Assembly (NCBI GenBank): GCA_964429265.1
Contig: CAYSBK010000011.1
Coordinates: forward strand, 1 to 33,741
Direction of reading: 5' to 3'
Length of the DNA stretch: 33,741 bases
From: CAYSBK01 sp964429265
Lineage (GTDB): Bacteria > Planctomycetota > Phycisphaerae > Sedimentisphaerales > Anaerobacaceae
The notes under the pieces were generated by a model. That model searched no databases and was not told the origin of the DNA. It was given only the letters and a program-made list of their open reading frames with translations. This document shows positions 1-7,967 of this stretch, in pieces. The position numbers and the translations under genes are program-made. Positions within the stretch are counted from its first letter, which is position 1. The number at the start of each line of letters is the position of its first letter.

Positions 1-93
1 TTGCGGAGAAAGCTGTCTAATCTGCATTTTCGCCGGTGTGCAGGCACGATGCTGGCGGTGCTGTACATAGCCCTGATGCTACGGAGGGGTTAG
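1..93 (+). CDS. possible C-terminal end of an upstream gene (partial)
   Basis: One frame is open from the left edge to a TAG at 91-93. Its last residues form a hydrophobic stretch (TMLAVLYIALMLRRG) that looks like a final membrane helix with a positively charged end. This would suit the tail of a membrane protein, but only 30 residues are visible and another frame is also open for part of this stretch. No family can be named, and this may be chance. Confidence 0.25.
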   Translation: MRRKLSNLHFRRCAGTMLAVLYIALMLRRG

Positions 94-233
94 CCAAGAG
101 CGGATGCGGCCCTGAAAAATCTGGCCCGGCGGGCTCTGTGGCGTTATCCTTGTTCGGGATTGGTTGCGTCTCGGCAAGCAGCCAATGATTGCCTTTTGGT
201 GCAGGTGGCGACCCTTTTAAGGAGCAGGCAATT
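94..233. other. leader region upstream of the GH38-like gene
   Basis: This is 140 bp without a convincing gene. It holds the Shine-Dalgarno sequence AAGGAG (219-224), nine bases before the ATG at 234. I could not find a convincing sigma70 promoter or a terminator here, so the GH38-like gene may be transcribed from further upstream. Confidence 0.4.
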
Positions 234-2630
234 ATGAAAAGGTCACGCTATTGCCGTTGTTGTTTGGCTGCGGTTTTTTTCGCCGTTGTTTTCACCCAGG
301 TGGCTGTACTGCAGGCCCAGGTTGGCCGAAAGCCACTTGGCAAGGCTCAGATTCCGGTCGAGCCGTCGCAGATGCCGACCTATGTTTTCGAGCAGCTCAA
401 GAAAGACCCGTACGTCAAGGAGCATTTCGGGTGGAAGCTGGCCTACTGCCAGCATCCGATGTACTTGTTGATAGACGAAGACCGCGGCGAGCCGGCGGTA
501 GGCGAACGTATCGCCCCGTGGGGCGCCCCAAACGCCGAGCAGTACGTCGAAAGGGTCAGGCGTAATCTCCGGTCGCTTCGCGAGCTGCCGGACCTGAAGC
601 TGAACTATCAATGGTCGGCCGTCGAGCTGGAGTCGATGGTGCGGAAGTTTCCCGATGTGTATGAGGAAATGAAGGAACTGTACAAGAAAGGCTCGCTGGA
701 CTTTATCGACGGCAGCTACTCGCAGGCACACTTGCAGGTGCTCGGATCGGAAAGCAACTGGCGGCAATTCGAGTACGGCCTGGAGGTTTACCGGCGTCTT
801 TTCGGCAAGAAAGTCGACGTCTATGCCCGGCAGGAAGTCGGCCTTCATATGCAGCTTCCGCAGCTTTTGCGAAAGTTCGGATACAGGTTTATGACGCTGC
901 CCGATTTCACCACTTTGCTGGAAACCAGCGAAGGGCCTTTTGAAATAGTGAAATTTCGCGGGTGGTACGAGCCGATAGCGGGTTCCGAGTTCATCGAGGC
1001 GGTGGGCCTGGATGGTTCGACCGTACCGGCGTATTTGATGCAGCGGGCCGAGCAGGACAACGAGCTTCAGCAGGACCTGTACAGCGGCCCGAAGATTTGG
1101 TTTCGGTTTCCCGACCTCAAGGAGGTTAGCAAAAGCACTTATGAGCAATACATCTCGTTGTTCGACTGGGTGCTGTTGCGCGATGCGCTGGCACAACGGT
1201 ACGCAGAAGCACCTGCCCGGGCGAAGGTGAAGGTTACCACCGTCTGGTCTTACACCGAAGGCGTCTGGGCGGAGGAACTTGCCAGGACAATTCGCTCGGC
1301 GGAGCAGGCTGCAGTGCTGGCAGAGGCGATTTGGTCGATGGGTCAACTAGCGGGTCTGGGTATCGATAAGAGCAGCGAAATACAGCAAATATGGAAGGAG
1401 ATACTCAAGTCCCAGCATCACGACATAAGCTGGATCGAGGTGACCGACCTCCGCAGGAAAAGTATAAACCGGCTGAATACCGCGGTAGAGAAATGCCGGC
1501 GGATAACGAATGAGGTCGGCCAGGCGCTGACCGATGACCGGCGGGACTTTTTGAGCGTGTTTAATGGTCTGCCGAGGCCGCGAAAGGCCCTGGTTGTGAT
1601 TGACGGCGTCCGCTGTCCGGGCGACGGCAAGTTTCAGCACTTCGACGGCCGCTGCATCGGGATCGTGGAACTGCCGGCGGGCGGAGCGAAAAGCTTCCGA
1701 CTGGGTGGGCCTGTAATCTCGAGAAAGGCTCCGCTTCCGCAGGTGATACAGGCCGACGGTTATCGCGTCGGGCTGGATGCGACCGGCCTGGTCACACAGA
1801 TAACTACGGACGGCGGCGCGGAGCTTCTGACGTGCGACAAGTACCTCGGCGGCGAAATCAAGGCTCGAATCGACAGGAAATGGTACGACAACCGCGCTGC
1901 ACAGTGTAGTTTTTACACCGGAAACGTGTGTGATATTGTGCAGCGCGAAACATCGCTCGCAACAATCCCACTGAAGGAGCGGTACTATTTCTTCAAAGAC
2001 TTGCCCGTCATAAAAGTCGAGCTGGAGTTTGATTTTAACGGCGACGAGGTCGGATATTTCTGGATTGACGAAACGAAGATAAACGTTTACTGGCCGACGC
2101 GTGGAAAAGAAGTTTACCACGATATCCCCTTCGGATACGTGCAGGGGCGGCAGCAAAGGCCCCTTCTTGTTACCAACTGGCTGTATTGCGGCGGCCTGGT
2201 TTACGTCAACTGCGGCACGCCCAAGCACTGGGTACGCGACGGTGTAATGGCAAACGTGATCGGCTGGGGCAGCAACGTGTTTTCCAATCGGCATCACTGG
2301 CGTCACTGGGTGAGCCGGCCACAGTATGATATCCGTCTTTACGGCAAACAAAAAATCGAGTATTACCTGCTGCCGGTCGGAAGGTTTGACGGCAACCAGA
2401 TTGTCAAGCGCGTGGATGACCTCTTGTGGCCGGTGTTTACCTGCAGCGGCAGGCTCGACAGGTCATTTTATCGGCTCGACGACGACCAGTTGAGTATCAC
2501 GTGCGTCTATCCAAAGGACGGCCGGGTATGGCTTCGAGGCTACAAGCCGCCGTCGGACCGGAAATCACAATACCGCGACTGGGAGATTTTCAACAGGCCC
2601 GCCGTTGCGGTGCCGGCGGTGGGCCCGTGA
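234..2630 (+). CDS. secreted GH38-fold glycosidase-like protein, atypical active site
   Basis: This is a 798-residue exported protein. The ATG at 234 is chosen because AAGGAG lies nine bases upstream and it opens a typical signal peptide (MKRSRYCRCC, then a hydrophobic core to VLQAQ); an in-frame TTG at 189 has no such support. Residues from about 75 to 430 follow the layout of GH38 alpha-mannosidases: a YP-type segment (KFPDVYEEMKELYKKGSLDF), GSYSQAHLQVLGSES in place of the WVE.D...ES segment, VGLHMQLPQLLRKFG in place of D.FG....LPQIL, and QHHDISW in place of the conserved NQFHD/HHD. The HxD metal-binding motif near the N-terminus is not seen, and the nucleophile Asp position is Gln200 followed by Glu201. 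The second half is beta-rich, as in GH38 C-terminal domains. Next to a sulfatase and rhamnose genes it probably acts on a polysaccharide, but the substrate is unknown and it may not be a mannosidase. Confidence 0.75.
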   Translation: MKRSRYCRCCLAAVFFAVVFTQVAVLQAQVGRKPLGKAQIPVEPSQMPTYVFEQLKKDPYVKEHFGWKLAYCQHPMYLLIDEDRGEPAVGERIAPWGAPNAEQYVERVRRNLRSLRELPDLKLNYQWSAVELESMVRKFPDVYEEMKELYKKGSLDFIDGSYSQAHLQVLGSESNWRQFEYGLEVYRRLFGKKVDVYARQEVGLHMQLPQLLRKFGYRFMTLPDFTTLLETSEGPFEIVKFRGWYEPIAGSEFIEAVGLDGSTVPAYLMQRAEQDNELQQDLYSGPKIWFRFPDLKEVSKSTYEQYISLFDWVLLRDALAQRYAEAPARAKVKVTTVWSYTEGVWAEELARTIRSAEQAAVLAEAIWSMGQLAGLGIDKSSEIQQIWKEILKSQHHDISWIEVTDLRRKSINRLNTAVEKCRRITNEVGQALTDDRRDFLSVFNGLPRPRKALVVIDGVRCPGDGKFQHFDGRCIGIVELPAGGAKSFRLGGPVISRKAPLPQVIQADGYRVGLDATGLVTQITTDGGAELLTCDKYLGGEIKARIDRKWYDNRAAQCSFYTGNVCDIVQRETSLATIPLKERYYFFKDLPVIKVELEFDFNGDEVGYFWIDETKINVYWPTRGKEVYHDIPFGYVQGRQQRPLLVTNWLYCGGLVYVNCGTPKHWVRDGVMANVIGWGSNVFSNRHHWRHWVSRPQYDIRLYGKQKIEYYLLPVGRFDGNQIVKRVDDLLWPVFTCSGRLDRSFYRLDDDQLSITCVYPKDGRVWLRGYKPPSDRKSQYRDWEIFNRPAVAVPAVGP

Positions 2631-2639
2631 GCCGGCGGA

Positions 2640-2668
2640 TTGATAACGGACGAGAACCCGGCTATATT
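2640..2668 (+). promoter_or_regulatory. sigma70-like promoter for the mutarotase-sulfatase pair
   Basis: TTGATA (2640-2645) and TATATT (2663-2668) are separated by 17 bases; each matches the consensus at five of six positions. The site lies just after the GH38-like stop codon and about 60 bases before the mutarotase ATG, so mutarotase and sulfatase can be transcribed independently of the upstream gene. Confidence 0.5.
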
Positions 2669-2730
2669 ACCGCAGCGTGCATTGGCTGGTAACTGCGATT
2701 CATCAGGGGCATATTTGAAAGGATGGGCGG

Positions 2731-3129
2731 ATGCGAAATTTGAAGAGAATTATCCCGGCCGTGGCCGCGGCGGTACTGCTGGCGGGCTGCGGCCGACAGC
2801 AGGTCAAGCGGGTGGGGATGGTCATCGGCATCCGGCCCGACAAGATCGAACAATACAAGGCCCTGCATGCCGATACGAATCCGGGCGTGCGTGACCTTCT
2901 CAACAAGTACAACATTCACAACTTTTCCATATTCCTGACTAAAATTGACGGCAAGTGGTACGAGTTCGGTTATTATGAATACACCGGCGACAACTACCAG
3001 GCCGATATGGCCGCGCTTGATGCCGAGCCGCGCAACAAGGAATGGCTGAAAATCTGCGACCCTATGCAGATTCCGCTGCCGGGCCACAAGTCCTGGGCCG
3101 AAATGGAACAGGTTTACTATAACGAGTAA
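2731..3129 (+). CDS. L-rhamnose mutarotase-like lipoprotein
   Basis: This 132-residue protein belongs to the L-rhamnose mutarotase family (RhaM, DUF718), which interconverts alpha and beta anomers of L-rhamnose. After a lipoprotein signal with lipobox LAGC (Cys20), the mature part follows RhaM: KRVGMVIGIRPDKIEQYKAL, the Y42-x3-H46 pair that matches Tyr18/His22 of the E. coli enzyme, HNFSIFL in place of HNYAIYL, KEWLKICDPMQ and the C-terminal MEQVYY. Tyr41 of E. coli is Phe65 here. RhaM is normally a cytoplasmic protein of about 104 residues without a signal, so an exported, membrane-anchored form is unusual. It suits a role on rhamnose freed outside the cytoplasm. A purine-rich stretch GAAAGGA precedes the ATG, and the sulfatase gene follows after 41 bases. 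Confidence 0.85.
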   Translation: MRNLKRIIPAVAAAVLLAGCGRQQVKRVGMVIGIRPDKIEQYKALHADTNPGVRDLLNKYNIHNFSIFLTKIDGKWYEFGYYEYTGDNYQADMAALDAEPRNKEWLKICDPMQIPLPGHKSWAEMEQVYYNE

Positions 3130-3170
3130 CACAAGTCCCGTCTCAGGGAGCAACCGGTTGGGCCGGTCGT

Positions 3171-4928
3171 ATGAATCGCAGGCAGTTTATCAAGACCGTG
3201 GGGGCGGCAGCGGTGTCGCTTTCGATGCCGCATCGCAGCTACGCGGGGCCGCGCGACAAGAAGCCCAACGTGATCCTGGTTATGACGGACGACCAGGGCT
3301 ACGGCGACCTTCGCTGTCACGGCAACACTGCGATTGAGACGCCGAACCTGGATAGATTGTACGGCCAGAGCGTTCGTCTGACGAACTTTCACGTAAGCCC
3401 GACCTGCTCGCCGACCCGCGCGGCCCTGATGACGGGCCGGTACTGCAACCGTACCGGCGTCTGGCACACGATTATGGGGCGGTCGCTGCTGCGGAAAGAC
3501 GAACTGACAATGGCCGACGTATTCGCGGCAAACGGTTACCGCACGGCGATTTTCGGCAAGTGGCACCTCGGCGATAATTACCCGTATCGCCCGCAGGACA
3601 GGGGCTTTCAGGAGGTCCTGATTCATTCGGCAGGCGGCATAGGCCAGGGCGCCGATTACTGGGGCAACGACTATTTCGACGACACCTACCGCCGCAACGG
3701 CCGGGCAGAGAAATTTCGCGGCTACTGCACGGATGTATGGTTCGCAGAGGCGATAAAGTTCATCGAAGCCAACCGCAACAGGCCGTTTTTCTGCTACCTG
3801 CCCACGAACGCGGCACACGGGCCGTTCAGGGTGCCCGACAGCTACAGCCGGCTGTACAAAGACAGAGGTCTTGAATCCCCGGCGGCCGAGTTTTACGGGA
3901 TGATCACCAACATCGACGACAATATGGGCCGGCTGATGCGCAGGCTCGACGAGCTTGGCCTGAGTGACAATACGATACTGATTTTTATGACCGACAACGG
4001 CTCGACAATGGGGCCACGCCACGGCCTTTTCAATGCGGGTATGCGCGACAACAAGGGCAGCGAGTACGACGGCGGCCACCGCGTTCCGTGCTTCATCCGC
4101 TGGCCCGCCGGCCGCATAAAGGCCCCCCGTGACATCGGCCGGATTACCGCACACATCGATTTGCTGCCCACCCTGATAGACTTGTGCGGCTTGGGCGCGT
4201 TTGACAGCGTAAGGTTCGACGGACGCAGCCTGGTGCCTCTTTTGACCGGCGATGCCCGTAACTGGCCCGACAGAATCATCATCACCGACTCCCAGCGAGT
4301 GGACCACCCCGTAAAGTGGCGAAAAAGCGCCGTAATGACCGACCGCTGGCGACTGGTAAACGCCAGGCAGCTCTATGACATTCAATCCGACCCGGGCCAG
4401 CAAGTCGACATCGCGGCAAAACATCCTGAGCTTGTCGAAAAACTCAGGCGGGCCTACGAGAAGTGGTGGCAGGACGTCTCGGAACGTTTCGACGAATACT
4501 GCCACATCGTCATCGGCTCTAACAAGGCCGACCCCGTGCTTCTCACCAGCCACGATATTCACGGGCAGGTCGTCTGGAACCACGAGCAGGTAAGAAAAGG
4601 CAAGCGCGCCGACGGCTTCTGGGCGGTGGAAATCGCCCGCGACGGCGAGTATGAACTGGCACTGCGCCGCTGGCCGGTCGAGCTGGACAGGCCCATCACC
4701 GCCGCCGAAAACGACCGAGGTACCGGCGCAAAACTGCACGCAACACACGCCCGGCTGAAGGTAGGCTGCATCGACATAACCAGGCCTGTCGATAAAGACG
4801 CCTCCCAGGTAAAGTTTCGCGTAAGGCTTCAGGCCGGCAAAACCAGGCTCCAGGGATGGTTCATAAACGCCTTCGACAATGGTGGTGTTTTCGGGGCATA
4901 TTACGTACTGGCCAGGCGGCTGAGCTGA
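3171..4928 (+). CDS. exported arylsulfatase (type I, Cys-type)
   Basis: This 585-residue type I sulfatase removes sulfate esters, probably from a polysaccharide. The N-terminus MNRRQFIKTVGAAAVSL has a twin-arginine-like signal (RRQFIK). The sulfatase signature CSPTR begins at Cys79, the residue converted to formylglycine; MTDDQG (Asp40, Asp41) and MTDNGS are metal-binding segments, and GKWHLG (Lys130, His132) is the second family signature. After the usual core (to about residue 440) there is an extra beta-rich region of about 140 residues, starting near GSNKADPVLL, seen in some planctomycete-type sulfatases. The ATG at 3171 follows the mutarotase by 41 bases without a strong Shine-Dalgarno sequence, so it is probably co-transcribed. 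The exact sulfated sugar cannot be told; next to rhamnose genes, sulfated rhamnose is a reasonable guess. No true formylglycine-generating enzyme is encoded in this window. Confidence 0.93.
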   Translation: MNRRQFIKTVGAAAVSLSMPHRSYAGPRDKKPNVILVMTDDQGYGDLRCHGNTAIETPNLDRLYGQSVRLTNFHVSPTCSPTRAALMTGRYCNRTGVWHTIMGRSLLRKDELTMADVFAANGYRTAIFGKWHLGDNYPYRPQDRGFQEVLIHSAGGIGQGADYWGNDYFDDTYRRNGRAEKFRGYCTDVWFAEAIKFIEANRNRPFFCYLPTNAAHGPFRVPDSYSRLYKDRGLESPAAEFYGMITNIDDNMGRLMRRLDELGLSDNTILIFMTDNGSTMGPRHGLFNAGMRDNKGSEYDGGHRVPCFIRWPAGRIKAPRDIGRITAHIDLLPTLIDLCGLGAFDSVRFDGRSLVPLLTGDARNWPDRIIITDSQRVDHPVKWRKSAVMTDRWRLVNARQLYDIQSDPGQQVDIAAKHPELVEKLRRAYEKWWQDVSERFDEYCHIVIGSNKADPVLLTSHDIHGQVVWNHEQVRKGKRADGFWAVEIARDGEYELALRRWPVELDRPITAAENDRGTGAKLHATHARLKVGCIDITRPVDKDASQVKFRVRLQAGKTRLQGWFINAFDNGGVFGAYYVLARRLS

Positions 4929-4945
4929 CAGAGCACAACCGGAGG

Positions 4946-5476
4946 TCACCCGCCTTCGTCGGGTTCGTCGGCCCCAATCAACTGTTCGATCGCCCGGGCG
5001 ACGATGTAGTCGGGCAACCTCGATAGCGAAGGCGCCGCCTCGTAGGTTGATATGATGCTCCTGTCGGGAAAAGCTCCGCACTCGGCGATAAGCTCATCGA
5101 CCAACTCGTCTGTCCTGTCGTCGGTCGTCAGCAGGGCTGCCTTGCGCTCGACGGCCGCCAGCAGGCTTTCAAACTCGGCCCGGCTGTCGTACCAATCAAG
5201 CTGCAGTTCGAGCTGCGCGGCTGAGTTTCTTCTGTCGGCGTCGAACGCATACTGGATGCCGATCGGGTTGTAGGTCTCCAGTCGCTCGTCGATGAAGCTC
5301 AGGCAGGCATCGACGTATGCATCGTAGGCGTTCCGGTCCAGCCGCGGCGGCGGCTGTCTTCTCAGCTCCCTGCCCAGCAACTCCTCGGCAAGTTTCTCCA
5401 ACTCTCGGCGACGAGCGGCAAGTCGCCTGTAAAGCGCCTCCCAGTAGGCATTGAGCAGGACTTTCGAAGGGTTCAT
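4946..5476 (-). CDS. hypothetical protein, charged and helical
   Basis: This gene encodes 176 residues that I do not recognise. The sequence is rich in Arg, Glu, Leu and Ala (for example RRRELEKLAEELLGRELRRQ) and predicts almost entirely helices; there is no signal peptide or membrane segment, so it should be cytoplasmic. It begins 72 bases after the PAC2-family gene on the same strand and may be its operon partner. Its stop lies 17 bases from the sulfatase stop, tail to tail. The ATG at 5476 has only a weak Shine-Dalgarno sequence. The amino acid composition and the lack of interruption support a real gene, but no function can be given. Confidence 0.7.
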   Translation of the reverse strand: MNPSKVLLNAYWEALYRRLAARRRELEKLAEELLGRELRRQPPPRLDRNAYDAYVDACLSFIDERLETYNPIGIQYAFDADRRNSAAQLELQLDWYDSRAEFESLLAAVERKAALLTTDDRTDELVDELIAECGAFPDRSIISTYEAAPSLSRLPDYIVARAIEQLIGADEPDEGG

Positions 5477-5548
5477 CGCAGCCCGTACGGGTTAAGCAAA
5501 TGCGCTGTACGTTACACGATTTGTCGTCGCCGGCCTGCCCGGCCAGGC

Positions 5549-6421
5549 TCAATCAAGACGTATGCCCTTTTGTTCGAGCCACTTCTTCAAATCGCCCATC
5601 TCGTTGTCGAAGATCTCGTTGTCGTAGTCCTCCTCGAGCTTGGCGATGTTCCCTGCCAGCTCAGGTTGCTGGGCGATGATTTCGTTGAGTTTTCTTTCAA
5701 ATTCATCACCGGCCGCGCTTATGTCATCCAGATCGACCCTCAGGCTGAGCATACCGGCCAGCCGTCTTGTAACGGCCTCGATGCACTTCGGATTCGCTCC
5801 CTGCACGTACGCCGGTATTGTGGCTATGAGCGTTATCATTTCCAGGCCACGCCGTGCAGCCTCCACCGACAGAAAGGTCGAGAAACTTGCAGGTCCTTCG
5901 TACTCGGTCGCCTTGATGCCGTAGTGCTGCAGGTTTTCCCCGAGTCCCGGATTCGAAACGCAATAAAGCAGCCTTGGCTGGCGCGTGTGCGGAACCAGCC
6001 CGCCGACGCTGCCGATGAAGTAGATTCTCGAAACACCCACCGTCTCACAGACATGGAACAAACAGCCTGCAAAGTCCCGCCATCGCAGGTTTGGTTCTTT
6101 GCCCAGAAACAGTACAAGGTTATTCGCCTGGTCCCAGAAGAACTCGTTCGCGGGAAGCTCGAACGAAGCAACCACACCACCTTCAACCCTGGTGTGAGGC
6201 CGAAAGAGAGCCGCGGTTTCCATTGAGCCGGGGATGTTGTAGATATAAAAGTCCTCCGGGTCGATGTCGGCGAACTTCTTGGCACCGAGTTTGTCCACGA
6301 GACACCTGACCGTGCCCGTGGACACCTCACCTCCGTCCATCCAACCGGAAAAACCCAGCAGCATTCGCGGGTTGCTCAGTTGCGGCTTTTCAAAAAATTG
6401 TACCTTCTTTCCGATTGCCAT
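5549..6421 (-). CDS. PAC2 family protein
   Basis: This 290-residue soluble protein belongs to the PAC2 (proteasome assembly chaperone 2-like) family. Typical features are the N-terminal LLGFSGWMDGGEVSTGTV, YFIGSVGGLVPHTRQPRL in the middle, and GIKATEYEGPASFSTFL followed by a helical C-terminus. Eukaryotic and archaeal relatives act in proteasome assembly; the role in bacteria is not known. An upstream in-frame start exists at 6490, but the ATG at 6421 is preferred because GGAAGGAG (6431-6438) stands nine bases upstream and the family similarity begins there. It has its own promoter, and the small hypothetical gene follows, so the two probably form a unit separate from the rhamnose genes. Confidence 0.88.
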   Translation of the reverse strand: MAIGKKVQFFEKPQLSNPRMLLGFSGWMDGGEVSTGTVRCLVDKLGAKKFADIDPEDFYIYNIPGSMETAALFRPHTRVEGGVVASFELPANEFFWDQANNLVLFLGKEPNLRWRDFAGCLFHVCETVGVSRIYFIGSVGGLVPHTRQPRLLYCVSNPGLGENLQHYGIKATEYEGPASFSTFLSVEAARRGLEMITLIATIPAYVQGANPKCIEAVTRRLAGMLSLRVDLDDISAAGDEFERKLNEIIAQQPELAGNIAKLEEDYDNEIFDNEMGDLKKWLEQKGIRLD

Positions 6422-6461
6422 TGCGGGATGCTCCTTCCACCGGCCACAATCTCTGGTGCGT

Positions 6462-6490
6462 AGTGTAGACCCACCGCTCACCCCGGTCAA
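6462..6490 (-). promoter_or_regulatory. sigma70-like promoter for the PAC2 gene
   Basis: On the minus strand TTGACC (6490-6485) and TACACT (6467-6462) are 17 bases apart, matching five and four of six consensus positions. The -10 element lies about 40 bases before the preferred ATG at 6421. It also shows that the PAC2 start cannot lie as far up as 6490. Confidence 0.5.
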
Positions 6491-6529
6491 CAGATAATAT
6501 CCTGGCGGCCGTCTGCTTCTTGGATCGGC

Positions 6530-7714
6530 TCAGACGCACTTGCCCGCGAGTTTTTGTCGGTGGGTTTCGGACTCCCACCGGCTGATGAACTCTCGTTCGT
6601 GCTTCTTCAGACTGCAAATCCCGCCGAGCCGGTGAGCGTTCGTACGAATAAAAAGCGAGCCGGCTACGATGTCCCTCACCAGCGGTGCAACCTTTTTGCT
6701 TGCAGCCACGAACAAGCCAACGCCTTTTACCAGAAAGGCTATTGAAGGCTTCTGTCCGGATTCTATCTGCCGGCGCAATCGGCGGGCTATCCTTCGGTGG
6801 TCGCACTTGCCGACCCACATCGCCGGGCCGTTGGCGTAAATCAGTTCGTCCGGCGACAGCGCCTCGTACGACAGTAACCGCGCCGCCTCATCCTGCTGCC
6901 AAAACGCTCCAAAGGCATCCGCATAGAAGTATTCTATCTGCGGACGGCCTCCGGTTGCTTCGAGGTATGCTTGCCGAATACACCGCCTCGCCTGGCTGAT
7001 AAGCTCCGGCTTTATGACGATTTTTTCGGACGGCTTCAGCGGCTTCAGGTCGCCGCCGCACCTTGCAATTACATTCCGAACCAGCCGAAGCGCTGTTTCG
7101 CACTTGTCCGCCGAAACAAGCAGCCCGTGTTTCTGAAGGAAAACTATTTCCGGTTTTCTGCCGAACCTCCGCCGATAATACTCGATAGCCCCCGAAATCT
7201 TTCTTGCCAGCATAAACCCGGGAGATGCGTAGGGAACCCACAATACGGGAGGCCTGTAATCGCCGAACAGTTTCTTGATTGCGGATTCTCCTGGTTTGGC
7301 ATTGACGTACGCGCCGACCGCCAGGGGGTGCAGGTGAATTACATACCTGCCGAGCAAAGCGTGCAAATGTGCCTCGACGGAAGGGCGACCCTTCGTCCTG
7401 CCCTTGTCAACACAAGCGAGTTGCAACCGCCGGACAATCTCGGTTTCCCTCCGCTGCGTCTCCATCCGCGCGATGCGCCGGTCCCGCAGGATTTCAAGGA
7501 CCATATCGAGCCTTAGCTTCCGCCACCCCCGCTTGAGGGTCATGTTCTTCAGCGCGGTGCCGCTGGCCTTGATGTACATATACTTGCCGTCTTCCGTTTT
7601 CACGGAAGTGTTGCCGCCCCCGCCCTGGACCAGCGAGGCGTCTTTGCCCGTGATATTGGAGATCCGGACAAGCTCAACCAATGCCTTGTCGACGTGTGTT
7701 TTGCTTGTTGACAT
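6530..7714 (-). CDS. class II aldolase, probable rhamnulose-1-phosphate aldolase
   Basis: This 394-residue cytoplasmic protein has a class II aldolase/adducin fold and should split L-rhamnulose 1-phosphate into dihydroxyacetone phosphate and L-lactaldehyde. GGGGNTS (residues 31-37) is the phosphate-binding loop, VEAHLHALL carries a Glu (114), and HLHP (His127, His129) and QKHGLLVSA (His196) fit the metal ligands. It resembles the aldolase half of the bifunctional rhamnulose-1-phosphate aldolase/alcohol dehydrogenase (TIGR02632 type), including the second degenerate half (LSPDELIYANGPAMWVG, KGVGLFVAA) and the ending RWESETHRQKLA, but it stops where the dehydrogenase half would begin. A separate SDR gene in the same cluster (13714-14544) supplies a similar module. 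The ATG at 7714 follows GGGTGA; longer in-frame extension lacks family similarity. It is the last gene of the rhamnose cluster, 28 bases after the small membrane protein gene. Substrate is inferred from context. Confidence 0.85.
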   Translation of the reverse strand: MSTSKTHVDKALVELVRISNITGKDASLVQGGGGNTSVKTEDGKYMYIKASGTALKNMTLKRGWRKLRLDMVLEILRDRRIARMETQRRETEIVRRLQLACVDKGRTKGRPSVEAHLHALLGRYVIHLHPLAVGAYVNAKPGESAIKKLFGDYRPPVLWVPYASPGFMLARKISGAIEYYRRRFGRKPEIVFLQKHGLLVSADKCETALRLVRNVIARCGGDLKPLKPSEKIVIKPELISQARRCIRQAYLEATGGRPQIEYFYADAFGAFWQQDEAARLLSYEALSPDELIYANGPAMWVGKCDHRRIARRLRRQIESGQKPSIAFLVKGVGLFVAASKKVAPLVRDIVAGSLFIRTNAHRLGGICSLKKHEREFISRWESETHRQKLAGKCV

Positions 7715-7742
7715 AACTTCACCCGTTGGCCGCGGTATGGTA

Positions 7743-7967
7743 CTACCTCTCGCAGCCTTCGCTCGCAACTTTGCTGGATTGCTGCGCCGCGCCTGAAGCG
7801 TCTTTCCACATCCATATGGTCGCCGACACAAACCAGGTTATCGTTGCTATCAGCATCAGGTTCTTCACCGTCGCAAGCTTCATATACCCCGCGAGAAAAA
7901 TGACCGACGGTAAAACCAGAACTATAAGGGAGCTCAACGCTACGATCTTAAGGATTGTTCTGTACAC
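7743..7967 (-). CDS. small two-helix membrane protein coupled to the permease
   Basis: This 74-residue protein has two predicted membrane helices (about residues 5-29 and 36-56, joined by YMKLATVKN) and a polar C-terminus. I do not recognise a family. That it is real is supported by a very strong Shine-Dalgarno sequence AAAGGAGG (7981-7974) six bases before a GTG start at 7967, located inside the 3' end of the permease gene; the two genes overlap by 20 bases, so translation is probably coupled. It may be an accessory subunit of the permease, like small subunits of some other bacterial secondary transporters, but that is inference. The aldolase gene follows after 28 bases. Confidence 0.75.
   Translation of the reverse strand: MYRTILKIVALSSLIVLVLPSVIFLAGYMKLATVKNLMLIATITWFVSATIWMWKDASGAAQQSSKVASEGCER

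Noticed and set aside
3117..5081. Long open frame on the minus strand opposite the sulfatase gene
   Set aside because: It is the antisense shadow of a gene with clear sulfatase motifs; its translation is a low-complexity mix of Val, Ala, Gly, Arg without family features.
5520..5550. Possible terminator hairpin after the PAC2 gene
   Set aside because: The GGCC-based stem is short, includes a wobble pair and has no T run, so I did not list it.
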